Assembly: GCA_963702755.1 (NCBI GenBank)
Contig: CAVPDZ010000004.1
Location: 310,001 to 374,000, forward strand
Source: JAJPKK01 sp963702755
Lineage (GTDB): Bacteria > Pseudomonadota > Alphaproteobacteria > Rhizobiales > Xanthobacteraceae
DNA: 64,000 bases
Reading direction: 5' to 3'
Shown here: positions 54,900 to 63,607 of the stretch, one piece after another
How the letters are laid out: the number at the start of each line of letters is the position of its first letter
Numbering within the stretch: the stretch's first letter is position 1
Made by a program: the position numbers and the translations under genes
Notes under the pieces: generated by a model
The model's input: only the letters and a program-made list of their open reading frames with translations
The model's database searches: none
Told to the model about the DNA's origin: nothing

Positions 54900-55757
54900 C
54901 TAGTCAGCCTGGCTGGCCGCGGTCCATGGCGCGACTTTGATCTCCAACACTCGCAGCAGCGCCGTCAGCGTCACGCCGAGAATGCCGAGCGTCACGATGG
55001 GCACGAACATCTTGTCGACCTGGTAGGTCGAGGCGGTGCGCACGATCAGGTAGCCGATGCCCGAGATCGCCGTATAGAGATCGGCGAGCACCATGCCGAT
55101 CAGGCCGCGTCCGACCGCGAGCCGCAGGCCGGTGACGATGAACGGCAACGCGCCCGGCAGGACGATGTTGAACCACAGCTGCCGCTCGCTGCAGCGAAAC
55201 GAGCGCCCGACCTCGACGAGCCGCGGATCGACGTTCTTCACGCCCTGATAGGTGTTGATCGCCATCGGGAAGAACGCGAACAGGAACAGGATGATCACCT
55301 TCGCGGTCGTCTCGTATCCGGCCCACAGCACGATGAGCGGCACGAGCGCAACGCTCGGGATCGAGTAGAGGAACGTGATGTAGATGCCGAGCGCGACATC
55401 GAGCACCCAGAACCGCGCCAGCAGCAGACCCGTCGCAATCCCGATCACCGCGGCGGCGGCGAGGCCGAGCACCAGCACCACGAGGCTCGGCGCGAGATAG
55501 GTCCACAATTCCCCGCTCGCGATCATGGTCGACCGCCGCGGATGCGACCGCGCTCGGCGTCGTGAACAGGACCGGATCGATGCGCGCGCCGTAGATCTGC
55601 CAGATGCCAAGCACGATCACGAGCGAGGCGAGCCGGATGCGCGATCTCCTGAAACTGCCGGCGCCGCCGGCGCGCCGCCGCGACCTTCTGGGCGCGGCTG
55701 CGATCGCCTTCGACGCCCGTCGAGCACCGCGGCCTGATCGTGAGCCTGCACGGTCAT
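54900..55757 (-). CDS. NitT/TauT-type ABC permease, two frameshifts
   Basis: The product is about 285 aa. ATG 55757 begins MTVQAHDQAAVLDGRRRRSQ. A lost base near 55665 leads into RIRLASLVIVLGIWQIYGAR. An extra base near 55530 (gtcgacc) leads into MIASGELWTYLAPSLVVLVL to the stop. There are about six helices; the coupling motif is EVGRSFRCSERQLWFNIVLP. ATG overlaps the ATPase stop by one base (TGATG). It is the channel of the importer at 51.2-56.6 kb. Confidence 0.85.
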
Positions 55758-56569
55758 CAGGCCACCTCCGCGCGCTCGCGGACCGGCCGCGCCGTATGCA
55801 GCTGCCGCCAGATATGGGCGCGCAGATCGGCGAACCGCGGATCGGCGCGGACCGCCTCCGCGTCGCGATGGCGGCCGAACGGGATGTCGAGCACTTCCTT
55901 GATGCGGCCCGGCCGCGCCGTCATCACGGCGATGCGGTCGCCCAGCACGATCGCCTCGTCGATCGAATGGGTGATGAACACCATGGTCTTGCGCTCGTCC
56001 GGCCGCTCCATCAGTTGCAGCAGCTCCTCCTGCAGGATTTCGCGGGTCTGCGCGTCGAGCGCGGCGAACGGCTCGTCCATCAGCAGGATCGACGGGTTGA
56101 CGGCGAGCGCGCGCACGAGGCCGACGCGCTGCTGCATGCCGCCCGAGAGCTGATAGGGATAATGGCGCTCGAATCCGGTCAGGCCGACGAGATCGAGATA
56201 ATGCCGAACCCGCGCGGCGATCTCGGCCGGCCTGGCGCCGGCGACAGCGAGCCCGAAAGCGGCGTTCTGGTAGACCGTCTTCCAGGGCAATAGCCCGAAA
56301 TGCTGAAATACCGTGGCAACGCCCTCCGGCGGACCGGCAACCCTGCGCCCGCCGACCGCAAGCTCGCCTTCGCTCAGATCGATGAGGCCGGCAATGCAGC
56401 GCAGGAACGTCGTCTTGCCGCAGCCGCTCGGGCCGACGATGCACAAAATTTCCTGATGACGCACATCAAGCGTGAGCTGGCGAAAGGCCACGACGGCGCC
56501 GTCCAGGAACAATTTGCTGGCGGCGCGCGAGGTGACCGCAAAACGCCTGTCCGTCTCCGAAACGGCCAA
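55757..56569 (-). CDS. NitT/TauT-type ABC ATPase
   Basis: The protein is 270 aa with Walker A VGPSGCGKTTFLR, Q-loop VFQHFGLLPW, signature LSGGMQQRVGLVRAL, Walker B ILLMDEPFAALDAQTR and H-loop THSIDEAI. It is intact, unlike its permease. It is first in the operon; 57 bp separate it from the small Cys-rich secreted protein gene upstream. Confidence 0.93.
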   Translation of the reverse strand: MAVSETDRRFAVTSRAASKLFLDGAVVAFRQLTLDVRHQEILCIVGPSGCGKTTFLRCIAGLIDLSEGELAVGGRRVAGPPEGVATVFQHFGLLPWKTVYQNAAFGLAVAGARPAEIAARVRHYLDLVGLTGFERHYPYQLSGGMQQRVGLVRALAVNPSILLMDEPFAALDAQTREILQEELLQLMERPDERKTMVFITHSIDEAIVLGDRIAVMTARPGRIKEVLDIPFGRHRDAEAVRADPRFADLRAHIWRQLHTARPVRERAEVA

Positions 56570-56626
56570 CGACTCCTCCCTTGCCCCACCGCAAGTCCCG
56601 TTTTCGGGCGCGGTCCTTTTTTAAAT

Positions 56627-57019
56627 TCAGCGTCGGCGGCCGCTGCCGCTTATCGATCGGGCCCCCGGCAAACCGGCGTCACCCGGGTCGGTCTCGCGAA
56701 TCTTCTTCGCGTCCCGCATGATCTCCAGGCACGACAACAGCTCGACATAGCTGGGTGCACCGCCGGTACGCACGTTGCCGACGCACTGCGTTTTGTCGGC
56801 CGCACTGAACTTCGCCCAGTCCTTCTTGAGCGTGTCGAGGGCGGCATTCTCGTCGCCCATGCAAGCAGCCTTGTCGCGCCCAAGAACAATGGCGCCGCGA
56901 GCGGCCGCATCGCAACTCGGGCCGACATTGAGACGGGGGGGACTATCGGCAAGTGCGATCGCACCCTGCGCACCGAAAGCCAGGGCTGTAAGCGCGATCC
57001 TGACAAAAAAAGCGGACAT
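56627..57019 (-). CDS. Small secreted four-cysteine protein
   Basis: The protein is 130 aa with a signal peptide (VRIALTALAFGAQGAIALAD). The mature part contains GPSCDAAARGA, DKAACMGDENAALDTLKKDW, TQCVGNVRTGG and LLSCLEIMRDAKK. The four Cys and the helical pattern recall small periplasmic proteins that are hypothetical in rhizobia. It is co-directional with the ABC operon. I cannot assign a function. Confidence 0.65.
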   Translation of the reverse strand: MSAFFVRIALTALAFGAQGAIALADSPPRLNVGPSCDAAARGAIVLGRDKAACMGDENAALDTLKKDWAKFSAADKTQCVGNVRTGGAPSYVELLSCLEIMRDAKKIRETDPGDAGLPGARSISGSGRRR

Positions 57020-57357
57020 GGTCTCCTCGTCTGCGGCTTTCCCCGCGGGCCAATCTAAGCCAGATCACACTATACATTGTAACGCCGATTTCGCTTAGCA
57101 ATTAGTGCGCCTTCCAGAAGCGTCTTTTCAGCCTGGGTCTTGCAAGGCACATCGCAGGTCGGCGGGCTGAGGGGCCTGCCCGGCGGATGGCGCCCGAACG
57201 CTTCGGCCGATGACGTCCCGCTCGGGGCCATGCTAAAGCTTTGGCGGGGAGGTGAGTGCGGGTCTGCCGGCCAGGTCCGGTCGCCGTATGTCATCCCGCC
57301 CAAGCTGCTCCTGCGCCGGTTGCGCACGAGCCAACACACAAACTCGGGGAGAAACTC
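57020..57357. other. 338 bp divergent spacer
   Basis: The spacer lies between the small Cys protein (minus) and the first MBL protein (plus). A minus-strand frame from ATG 57231 (53 codons, ending EGALIAKRNRRYNV) lacks a ribosome site and is not called. GGGGAGA at 57346-57352 serves ATG 57358. Confidence 0.4.
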
Positions 57358-58242
57358 ATGACGCGTCTCGCTACCGCATTGCTCGCGTGCGGCCTCATCG
57401 CGGCAGCCCTGCCGGCGCCCGCTCAAACCCCGCCACCGCTGTTCTCGACCACCAAGGTTGACGGCACCGACGGCGTCTACATCTTCCGCTATCAGGGCCA
57501 TCAGGCCATGTTCGTCGTGACGCCCGACGGCGTCATTGCCACCGATCCGATCGGCGAGCGGCGGCCGGCGGCGGCGGCCTATATTGCGGAAATCCGCAAG
57601 ATCACCCAGGCACCGATCAAGTACGTCGTTTACAGCCACGGCCACTTCGACCACATTGCCGGCGGCAAGCCGTTCAAGGACCTGGGCGCGACGTTCGTCT
57701 CTCATTGGCGCACCAAGACGCTGCTCGAGCAGCGCAAGAATCCGGATGTCGTCATGCCGGATTTCGTAGTCGATGATGCCGGCGGCAAGATCGAGCTCGG
57801 CGGCACCACCCTCGAACTGCTCTACCTTGGCAAGAACCACGGCGACAATTCGCTCGTGATGCGCCTGCCCAAGGAGAAGATTATCTTCGTGGTCGACTTC
57901 CTGCCGCTGTCGGGCACCCAGTTCCGCATCATGGCGGACACTTATCTGCCGGAACAGGAAGACACGATGAAGAAGATCCTGGCCATGGACTGGGATCGGC
58001 TGATCGCGGGGCATCCGGGCGCCGGCGGTCGGCAGATCGGCAACAAGGACGACGTCAAGGTCGACCTCGACTACATGCTTGACCTCTCCGCGGCCGTGAA
58101 AAAGGCAACCGAAGAGGGCAAGTGCTACGCCGGCGCGATCGCCGAGATCAAGCTGCCGAAGTACGAGAACCTCGCCGGCTATCAGCAAAACCTCGCCGGC
58201 AACATCGAGCGCTACTGCGATTATTGGAACCGCGGCATCTGA
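57358..58242 (+). CDS. Secreted metallo-beta-lactamase-fold hydrolase, tandem copy 1
   Basis: The protein is 294 aa from ATG 57358 with a signal peptide (LLACGLIAAALPAPAQT). Zinc site: SHGHFDHIAGGKPF (HxHxDH), GKNHGDNSLVM and AGHPGAGG. EGVYIFRYQGHQ-type blocks are shared with the copy at 58444. The proteins resemble SoxH-like or quinoprotein-associated zinc hydrolases, which often accompany PQQ dehydrogenases such as those at 61.7 kb. The substrate is unknown. Confidence 0.88.
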   Translation: MTRLATALLACGLIAAALPAPAQTPPPLFSTTKVDGTDGVYIFRYQGHQAMFVVTPDGVIATDPIGERRPAAAAYIAEIRKITQAPIKYVVYSHGHFDHIAGGKPFKDLGATFVSHWRTKTLLEQRKNPDVVMPDFVVDDAGGKIELGGTTLELLYLGKNHGDNSLVMRLPKEKIIFVVDFLPLSGTQFRIMADTYLPEQEDTMKKILAMDWDRLIAGHPGAGGRQIGNKDDVKVDLDYMLDLSAAVKKATEEGKCYAGAIAEIKLPKYENLAGYQQNLAGNIERYCDYWNRGI

Positions 58243-58312
58243 TGCGGCGCCGTCGCGTTTGATGCGAGGGTAACGAAGTCGCCGGGGTCTATCCCGGCGA
58301 CTTGCGCAAACT

Positions 58313-58400
58313 GTAGCCCGGATGAGCGGAGCGACATCCGGGACGACGGTGAGATAACGAGAAGACTGGACCCGGATGTCGCTGCGCTTATCCGGGCTGC
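58313..58400. repeat. Palindromic repeat family A, copy 6
   Basis: GTAGCCCGGATGAGCGGAGC opens it and TTATCCGGGCTGC closes it (the last T-A pair is degraded). It separates the two tandem MBL genes. Confidence 0.85.
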
Positions 58401-58443
58401 AAGCATTCACCGAATTTTCAAAGACGGGGCGGGTAAAAGGTAC

Positions 58444-59331
58444 ATGATGCGCATAGCGACCGCTTTCCTCGCCGGCATTCTCGCGGCCGCCGCCGTGCCG
58501 GCGAGCGCCCAGACCCCACCGGCGCCGTTCTCGACCACGAAAGTCGAGGGCACTGAAGGGGTCTACATCTTCCGCTATCAGGGCCACCAGTCGATGTTCG
58601 TCGTCACGCCGCAGGGCGTGATCGCCACCGATCCGATCGGTGAGCACCGGCCCGAGGCGGTGACGACCTACATCTCCGAAATCCGCAAGGTTACTCAGGC
58701 GCCGATCAAGTATGTGATCTACAGCCACAGCCATTACGATCACATCGCCGGCGGCAAGCCGTTCAAGGACTTGGGCGCGACCTTCATCGCCCACAAGAAC
58801 GCCAAGGCGATCCTGCAACTGCGCAAGAATCCGGACATCGTCATTCCGGACCAGACCGTGGACGGTGCTCTCAAGACCATTACGCTCGGCGGCACCACGC
58901 TCGAACTGCATTACGTCGGCAAGAACCACTCCGACAATTCGCTCATCATGCGGCTGCCGAAGGAGAAGATCGTCTTCGTGGTCGATTTCCTGCCGATCCA
59001 CAGCATCGAGTTCCGCGGCATGGCGGACGAGTATCTGCCCGATCTCGAGACCTCGATTCAGAAAATCGTGGCGATGGATTGGGAGCGTCTGATTCCCGGC
59101 CATCCGGGGCCCGCGGGCCGGCAAATCGGCACCAAGGCCGATGCGCGCGAGCATTTGGAATATCTGCAAACGCTCTCCGCCGCAGTGAAGCAGGCGGTCG
59201 ACGAACGCAAGAGCTACGCCGACGCCATCAGGGACATCAAGCTCCCGAAATACGAAAGCTTCAGCGGCTACGGCGCGTTTCTCGCCGGCAACATCGAGCG
59301 CTACTACGACTACTGGAATCGTGGCATCTGA
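58444..59331 (+). CDS. Secreted metallo-beta-lactamase-fold hydrolase, tandem copy 2
   Basis: The protein is 295 aa. VEGTEGVYIFRYQGHQSMFV, SHSHYDHIAGGKPFKDLGAT and GKNHSDNSLIMRLPKEKIVF mirror copy 1 with most positions identical, so this is a tandem duplication. All zinc ligands are kept. The next gene begins two bases after the stop, so this copy, not copy 1, is coupled to the DUF2269-like membrane protein. Confidence 0.88.
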   Translation: MMRIATAFLAGILAAAAVPASAQTPPAPFSTTKVEGTEGVYIFRYQGHQSMFVVTPQGVIATDPIGEHRPEAVTTYISEIRKVTQAPIKYVIYSHSHYDHIAGGKPFKDLGATFIAHKNAKAILQLRKNPDIVIPDQTVDGALKTITLGGTTLELHYVGKNHSDNSLIMRLPKEKIVFVVDFLPIHSIEFRGMADEYLPDLETSIQKIVAMDWERLIPGHPGPAGRQIGTKADAREHLEYLQTLSAAVKQAVDERKSYADAIRDIKLPKYESFSGYGAFLAGNIERYYDYWNRGI

Positions 59332-59332
59332 A

Positions 59333-59908
59333 ATGACCGCAATCGCTGACAGCGGCCCCGGCCAACTCATTCGCTGGCACTATCTCGGTTATGCGGTGAT
59401 TGCGCTCGGCGTGATGACTGTGGCGATCATGAGCGGGGAGCGCTGGTTCCTCAACTTCGTCCACGTCATATGCGGCGTGATGTGGACCGGCACCGACCTG
59501 TTCATGGGGTTCATCATGGGTCCGGTTCTGCGCCGCGTCGATCCCGCGGCCCGCCGGGAGGTCATCACCCGGCTGGTGCCAAAAACCCTGTTCCTGATGC
59601 CGACGCTGGCGATCATCACCGGCACGACCGGCTGGTATCTTGCAAAGGACCTCGGCTTGCTCGATTTGCCCTGGCCGCAATTCGGCTGGGTCGTTGCGGC
59701 GCTCACGCTTGTCGTGCTGATGACGATCCAGGGTACCGGCTATCTGCTGCCGACCAACCTGCGCGTCTGCATCGAGTTGCGCCGGCCCAATCCCGATATT
59801 CCGTGGATCAGCCGCACTATGCGTTACTTTTTCATCGCGGTCGCGATGCAAGGTGTGATGCAGGTCCTGACCATCGTCATCATGGCGCGGTTCGTCACCG
59901 GCTTGTGA
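59333..59908 (+). CDS. DUF2269-like integral membrane protein
   Basis: The protein is 191 aa with about four to five helices: RWHYLGYAVIALGVMTVAIM, NFVHVICGVMWTGTDLFMGF, and TLFLMPTLAIITGTTGWYLA. It starts at ATG 59333, directly after the MBL stop. His and Trp at helix ends (FVHVICGVMW) resemble the haem-binding patterns of small cytochrome-b-like proteins. No function is known. It sits between a metallo-hydrolase and a cytochrome c, so a membrane electron-transfer role is a reasonable inference. Confidence 0.75.
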   Translation: MTAIADSGPGQLIRWHYLGYAVIALGVMTVAIMSGERWFLNFVHVICGVMWTGTDLFMGFIMGPVLRRVDPAARREVITRLVPKTLFLMPTLAIITGTTGWYLAKDLGLLDLPWPQFGWVVAALTLVVLMTIQGTGYLLPTNLRVCIELRRPNPDIPWISRTMRYFFIAVAMQGVMQVLTIVIMARFVTGL

Positions 59909-60117
59909 CGCGATCCGCGAAGGCATTGCACGCCCTGTAACCAAAGGCTCCGACGCAGGCGGCCTCCCGGATATCGGAGCGCCTCCCCGAGCGCGAGGTT
60001 CTTTGCTATGATTCTCATCCCTCGTGCACGTTGCAGGCTGTCGCAGCACGGCAGCGCAGTTCGTCCCCGGCGGCTTTCGGCTCGACCGCGACCGCTCCGA
60101 AACACCAGAGGATCGCC

Positions 60118-60651
60118 ATGAAATTCTTGGGCTTCATCGGTGCGCTTGCCATCGTCGTCGGAATCGCAGCGGCGGCGTTTTTCTTCGGCGGCTTCTACAA
60201 TATCGCGGCGACGGAGCAGGATCTGGGCGTCGTCACCTGGGCGCTGGAACACGTTCGCGAAGCTTCCATCAAACGTCATGCGACCGAAGCCCCGCCGTCG
60301 GGGTTCGACGACCCCGCCAACGTGCAGGCCGGCGCACGCGCGTTCGCGGCGCGGGGCTGCGCGAACTGCCACGGGGCGCCCGGTGTCCCCTGGGCCAAGT
60401 TTTCGGAAGGCCTGCATCCGGACCCGCCGGACCTCAAGGACATCGCAGGGGGGATATCGCCCCAGCAGATCTTTTGGGTGGTGCGCAACGGCATCAACAT
60501 GACCGGCATGCCGTCCTTCGTGGGCAGCACATCGAGCGAGATGGAAATCTGGCAGATTGCCGCCTTCGTGAAGAAGATCGGCAGCGTCTCGGATGCGGAT
60601 TACAAGAGCTGGGTCGACGCGGGACCGCCTCCGCCCGAGCCCCCCAAGTAA
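60118..60651 (+). CDS. Membrane-anchored cytochrome c
   Basis: The protein is 177 aa. An uncleaved-looking helix (FIGALAIVVGIAAAAFFFGG) is followed by a periplasmic domain with CANCH in AARGCANCHGAPGVPWAKF. The Met ligand is in NGINMTGMPSFVG and the closing helix is EIWQIAAFVKKI. The C-terminus is Pro-rich. It lies downstream of the MBL/DUF2269 genes and upstream of the PQQ dehydrogenases, so it could accept electrons from the latter. Confidence 0.88.
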   Translation: MKFLGFIGALAIVVGIAAAAFFFGGFYNIAATEQDLGVVTWALEHVREASIKRHATEAPPSGFDDPANVQAGARAFAARGCANCHGAPGVPWAKFSEGLHPDPPDLKDIAGGISPQQIFWVVRNGINMTGMPSFVGSTSSEMEIWQIAAFVKKIGSVSDADYKSWVDAGPPPPEPPK

Positions 60652-60712
60652 CGACGCCGCCGAGCGCCCACGTCAGGGCGCTCGACGTTCGCTATGTCCG
60701 ATGCGGTCTGAG

Positions 60713-60955
60713 TTACGAGCGCTTGCCCGCGCGCTCGATCTGGAGCTGTTCCGCCCGCCCCTGGGGATCCTTGAGATTGCCGTCCATTACGAAAATGACG
60801 GCGATCCATGAGGTGGCGAAATTGGCGAAGAACAGCGCCAGGAAGACAACGAGGCTCGCGGTCGTCGAAAATTGTTTTTCGATGTAAAGACCGATCGCGA
60901 CGGAGACGGCCGCTCCGATGACGACAAACACAACGTAAAGTACCAGCGCCTTCAT
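60713..60955 (-). CDS. 80-aa two-helix membrane protein
   Basis: MKALVLYVVFVVIGAAVSVA and ASLVVFLALFFANFATSWIA are two helices, and the tail QGRAEQLQIERAGKRS is basic. ATG 60955 lacks a strong ribosome site. The family is unknown; it is convergent with the cytochrome c gene. Confidence 0.65.
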   Translation of the reverse strand: MKALVLYVVFVVIGAAVSVAIGLYIEKQFSTTASLVVFLALFFANFATSWIAVIFVMDGNLKDPQGRAEQLQIERAGKRS

Positions 60956-61233
60956 GGCGTGCTCCCTGCATACCCCGGGGGCCCGCCGAGCCTTGCGGCC
61001 CTCGTCGGCTAAACGTCCCGGCTCATGTGCCGGCCCGGAAATGCCCTCCCGCCAGCGTCCCCGCCAGTATGGCGAAAATCATTTCCCGCCGCAAACAGCG
61101 TTTTCGATCGGTCCTCTCGTAACGTGCCCTGACCACCGAGACGGCAATTTGCAGCGAATTGAAGCGATTTGCGTCTCCTGGGCTTAATCCTCGCCGGCTA
61201 GGGTAGCGGGCCAATTCAATATCGGGCACGCAC

Positions 61234-61575
61234 ATGCGCTTTTCGCGCCAACGCAACAAAGCGGCCATTGCCGCGCTGACCGTCTGTTTCGTGTCGCTCT
61301 CCGCGGCAATCGTCATCATCATCAGCGAGCAGCTTTCGCTGGCGGCGATCGAGAACGCGCGCAAGGCGGAAATCGACGCTGCGCAGCAGGAACTCCGGCA
61401 GGTTGGAACGATCGCCATCTCCGAGGGTTCGCGGCGATGCCGCTATCTTTCATTCGACAACGCCACCGGCGGGTTTCGCGAGAACGGCTCGAGCACCTGT
61501 CGGGAGGAAACGCCGGTCGGCAATTCGACTCGCGGCCGCATGGACGCGATCCGCAGCGCCTTTTCAGGCCGCTGA
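61234..61575 (+). CDS. Single-helix envelope protein of unknown function
   Basis: The protein is 113 aa. A basic head is followed by ALTVCFVSLSAAIVIIISEQ (signal anchor), a helical stretch (AIENARKAEIDAAQQELRQV) and two Cys in RCRYLSFDNATGG and SSTCREE. The RYLSFDNATG motif recurs in small rhizobial proteins, as I recall. No function is known. Confidence 0.6.
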   Translation: MRFSRQRNKAAIAALTVCFVSLSAAIVIIISEQLSLAAIENARKAEIDAAQQELRQVGTIAISEGSRRCRYLSFDNATGGFRENGSSTCREETPVGNSTRGRMDAIRSAFSGR

Positions 61576-61714
61576 GCCGTCGGCGGTAGCTCGGCCGCAT
61601 CCCGCATTGAGATAGCTGCCAAGACGACGCCCGGCTTTGCCGATACTGTCGGTTGTGATGTAGTCTTGCTGTCAACAGCCGCGGCTCAGCGGCGAGACGA
61701 GCGGGAGGGACATC

Positions 61715-63439
61715 ATGGCGATCAGCAATGTTGTACTGCGCGCGGCACTCATCGCGGGGACCAGCCTCGCGGCCGGCATCGTTGTGCCGACGCTTGCGGC
61801 CGATGTGACGCCGGAGCGGCTTATCAACGCCGACAAGGAACCGCAAAACTGGTTGATGAACCACCGCACCTATGACGGCCAGCGCTATTCGCCGCTCGCC
61901 CGCATCAACCGGGACAACGTCAGGAACCTCAAAATCGCGTACGCCGTGCCGCTTGGCGGCGGCGCCGGCAACGAATTCACCAACGCGACGCCGCTGGTCG
62001 AGGACGGTTTCCTCTACGTCACGGATTCCTGGAATGTGCTCTACAAGATCGACGTCCGCTCCGGCGATGTCGGGCGCATCCTGTGGCGCATGGACCCCAA
62101 GCAGGATCGCCAGATGCGCAGCCGCGGTGCCGCGCTCACCGGCAACCTCGTCGTGACCGGCGCCGGCGGCTTCGGCAACTCGCCGCGCATCATCGCGACC
62201 GACAAGGAAACCGGCAAGGTAGTGTGGGAGAGCTCGTTCTCCGACACACCGGACGTGACCTTCACGGCGGCGCCGCTCGCCATCAAGGACAAGATCATCA
62301 TCGGCGCCGCCAACGGCGACCAGGGCGTCCGCGACTGGATGGCCGGCCTCGATGCCAAGACCGGCAAGCGGCTGTGGCTCAAATATACGATTCCGGCACC
62401 GGGCGAACCGGGCTCGGAGACCTGGAAAGGCAACACCAATGCGTGGCAGACGGGAGGAGGCGCCATCTGGGTGACCGGCACGTACGATCCGGCCACCAAC
62501 CAGACCCTGTGGGGCACCGGCAATCCGGTGCCGATGTTCGACCCGTTCTACCGGCCGGGCGACAACCTCTTCACCAACAGCGTCATCTCCTACAATCCCG
62601 ACACCGGCAACATGAACTGGTACTTCCAGTTCACGCCCGGCGACATGTGGGATTACGACGAGGTCGGCACCCACATCCTGATCGACGGGCAGGTCGGCGG
62701 ACAGGCGCGCAAGCTCATCACGCACTCGGCGCGCAACGGCTTCCTCTACACCATGGAGCGCGCCAACGGCGCCATGATGCTCGCGAAGCCCTACGTGGAG
62801 GTGAACTGGACCAAGGGCATCGACCAGAAGACCGGCAAGCCGCTCGACTACGATCCGACCAAGGAGATCCAGACCTACGCAGGCGTCGGGAACCTCGTGC
62901 CGGGTGAGCCGCTCAAGAAGGTGTGCCCGTCACAGGCCGGCGGCAACAACTACTGGCCGTCATCGTACAGCCCGAAGACGAAGTTCCTCTACATCCCGGC
63001 GCTGTCGAACTGCGTCACCATCACGATCGACCGCGACAAGCACAATGCCCAGCGCGGCTGGAACGGCGGCTTGAGTACGACCGAGGATCGCTGGGAGAGC
63101 AATCTCACCGCGGTCGATCCGCTCACCGGTGAGATCAAGAAGACCACGCACCTGCGCTATCCGAACTATTCCGGCACGCTCGCGACCGGCGGCGGGCTCG
63201 TGTTCCTGGCGCTGCTCGACGGCACCGTTGCGGCCTATGACGACACCACGCTCGACCAGCTGTGGAAGATCAACGTCGGCTCCGGCTTCTCGGCGCCGCC
63301 GATGACCTTCGAGGTCAACGGCAAGCAGTATGTCGCGATCGTGTCGGGGCCGAGCCCGGTGGCGCGCGGACGCCTCGCCAACACGCCGGAGCTCAAGGAC
63401 CAGCGCAACGCGCTCGTGCTCTACGTATTCGGGCTGTGA
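61715..63439 (+). CDS. PQQ-dependent alcohol dehydrogenase, lanthanide-type signature
   Basis: The protein is 574 aa with a signal peptide (AALIAGTSLAAGIVVPTLAA). It is an eight-bladed quinoprotein of the methanol/ethanol dehydrogenase family: WLMNHRTYDGQRYSPLARIN, GTGNPVPMFDPFYRPGDNLF, then GDMWDYDEVGTH. WDYD gives Asp313 (catalytic) and Asp315; the latter Asp marks lanthanide-using enzymes such as XoxF and PedH. The usual vicinal Cys pair (CCD) before RGAAL is absent: DPKQDRQMRSRGAALTG is contiguous. It oxidises alcohols or aldehydes in the periplasm and passes electrons to a cytochrome c. Confidence 0.92.
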   Translation: MAISNVVLRAALIAGTSLAAGIVVPTLAADVTPERLINADKEPQNWLMNHRTYDGQRYSPLARINRDNVRNLKIAYAVPLGGGAGNEFTNATPLVEDGFLYVTDSWNVLYKIDVRSGDVGRILWRMDPKQDRQMRSRGAALTGNLVVTGAGGFGNSPRIIATDKETGKVVWESSFSDTPDVTFTAAPLAIKDKIIIGAANGDQGVRDWMAGLDAKTGKRLWLKYTIPAPGEPGSETWKGNTNAWQTGGGAIWVTGTYDPATNQTLWGTGNPVPMFDPFYRPGDNLFTNSVISYNPDTGNMNWYFQFTPGDMWDYDEVGTHILIDGQVGGQARKLITHSARNGFLYTMERANGAMMLAKPYVEVNWTKGIDQKTGKPLDYDPTKEIQTYAGVGNLVPGEPLKKVCPSQAGGNNYWPSSYSPKTKFLYIPALSNCVTITIDRDKHNAQRGWNGGLSTTEDRWESNLTAVDPLTGEIKKTTHLRYPNYSGTLATGGGLVFLALLDGTVAAYDDTTLDQLWKINVGSGFSAPPMTFEVNGKQYVAIVSGPSPVARGRLANTPELKDQRNALVLYVFGL

Positions 63440-63447
63440 GGTGATTC

Positions 63448-63583
63448 GTAGCCCGGATGGAGCGAACGGGTCCCGCCCCGGCGGGCCCGATGACAGGCTC
63501 CGCGCAATCCGGGAACGGCCGTGCCGCCGGGCGAGACTTTCCCCGCATTGCGCGCTGGCAAGCCGGCGCTTCATGCGGGCTAC
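63448..63583. repeat. Palindromic repeat family A, copy 7
   Basis: It begins GTAGCCCGGATGGAGCG and ends TTCATGCGGGCTAC, with CGGGTCCCGCC/GGCGGGCCCG inside as in copy 1. It separates the tandem PQQ dehydrogenase genes. Confidence 0.85.
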
Positions 63584-63607
63584 GATCTGAAACTTGGGGA
63601 GGACCTT

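Noticed and set aside
57070..59370. 766-codon minus-strand frame opposite the two MBL genes
   Set aside because: Internal repeats simply mirror the tandem MBL genes. The terminal 53 codons (from ATG 57231) were considered as a small gene but lack a ribosome site.
9694..63583. Recurrent palindromes as a CRISPR array
   Set aside because: Copies are kilobases apart, with no regular spacers and no cas genes.
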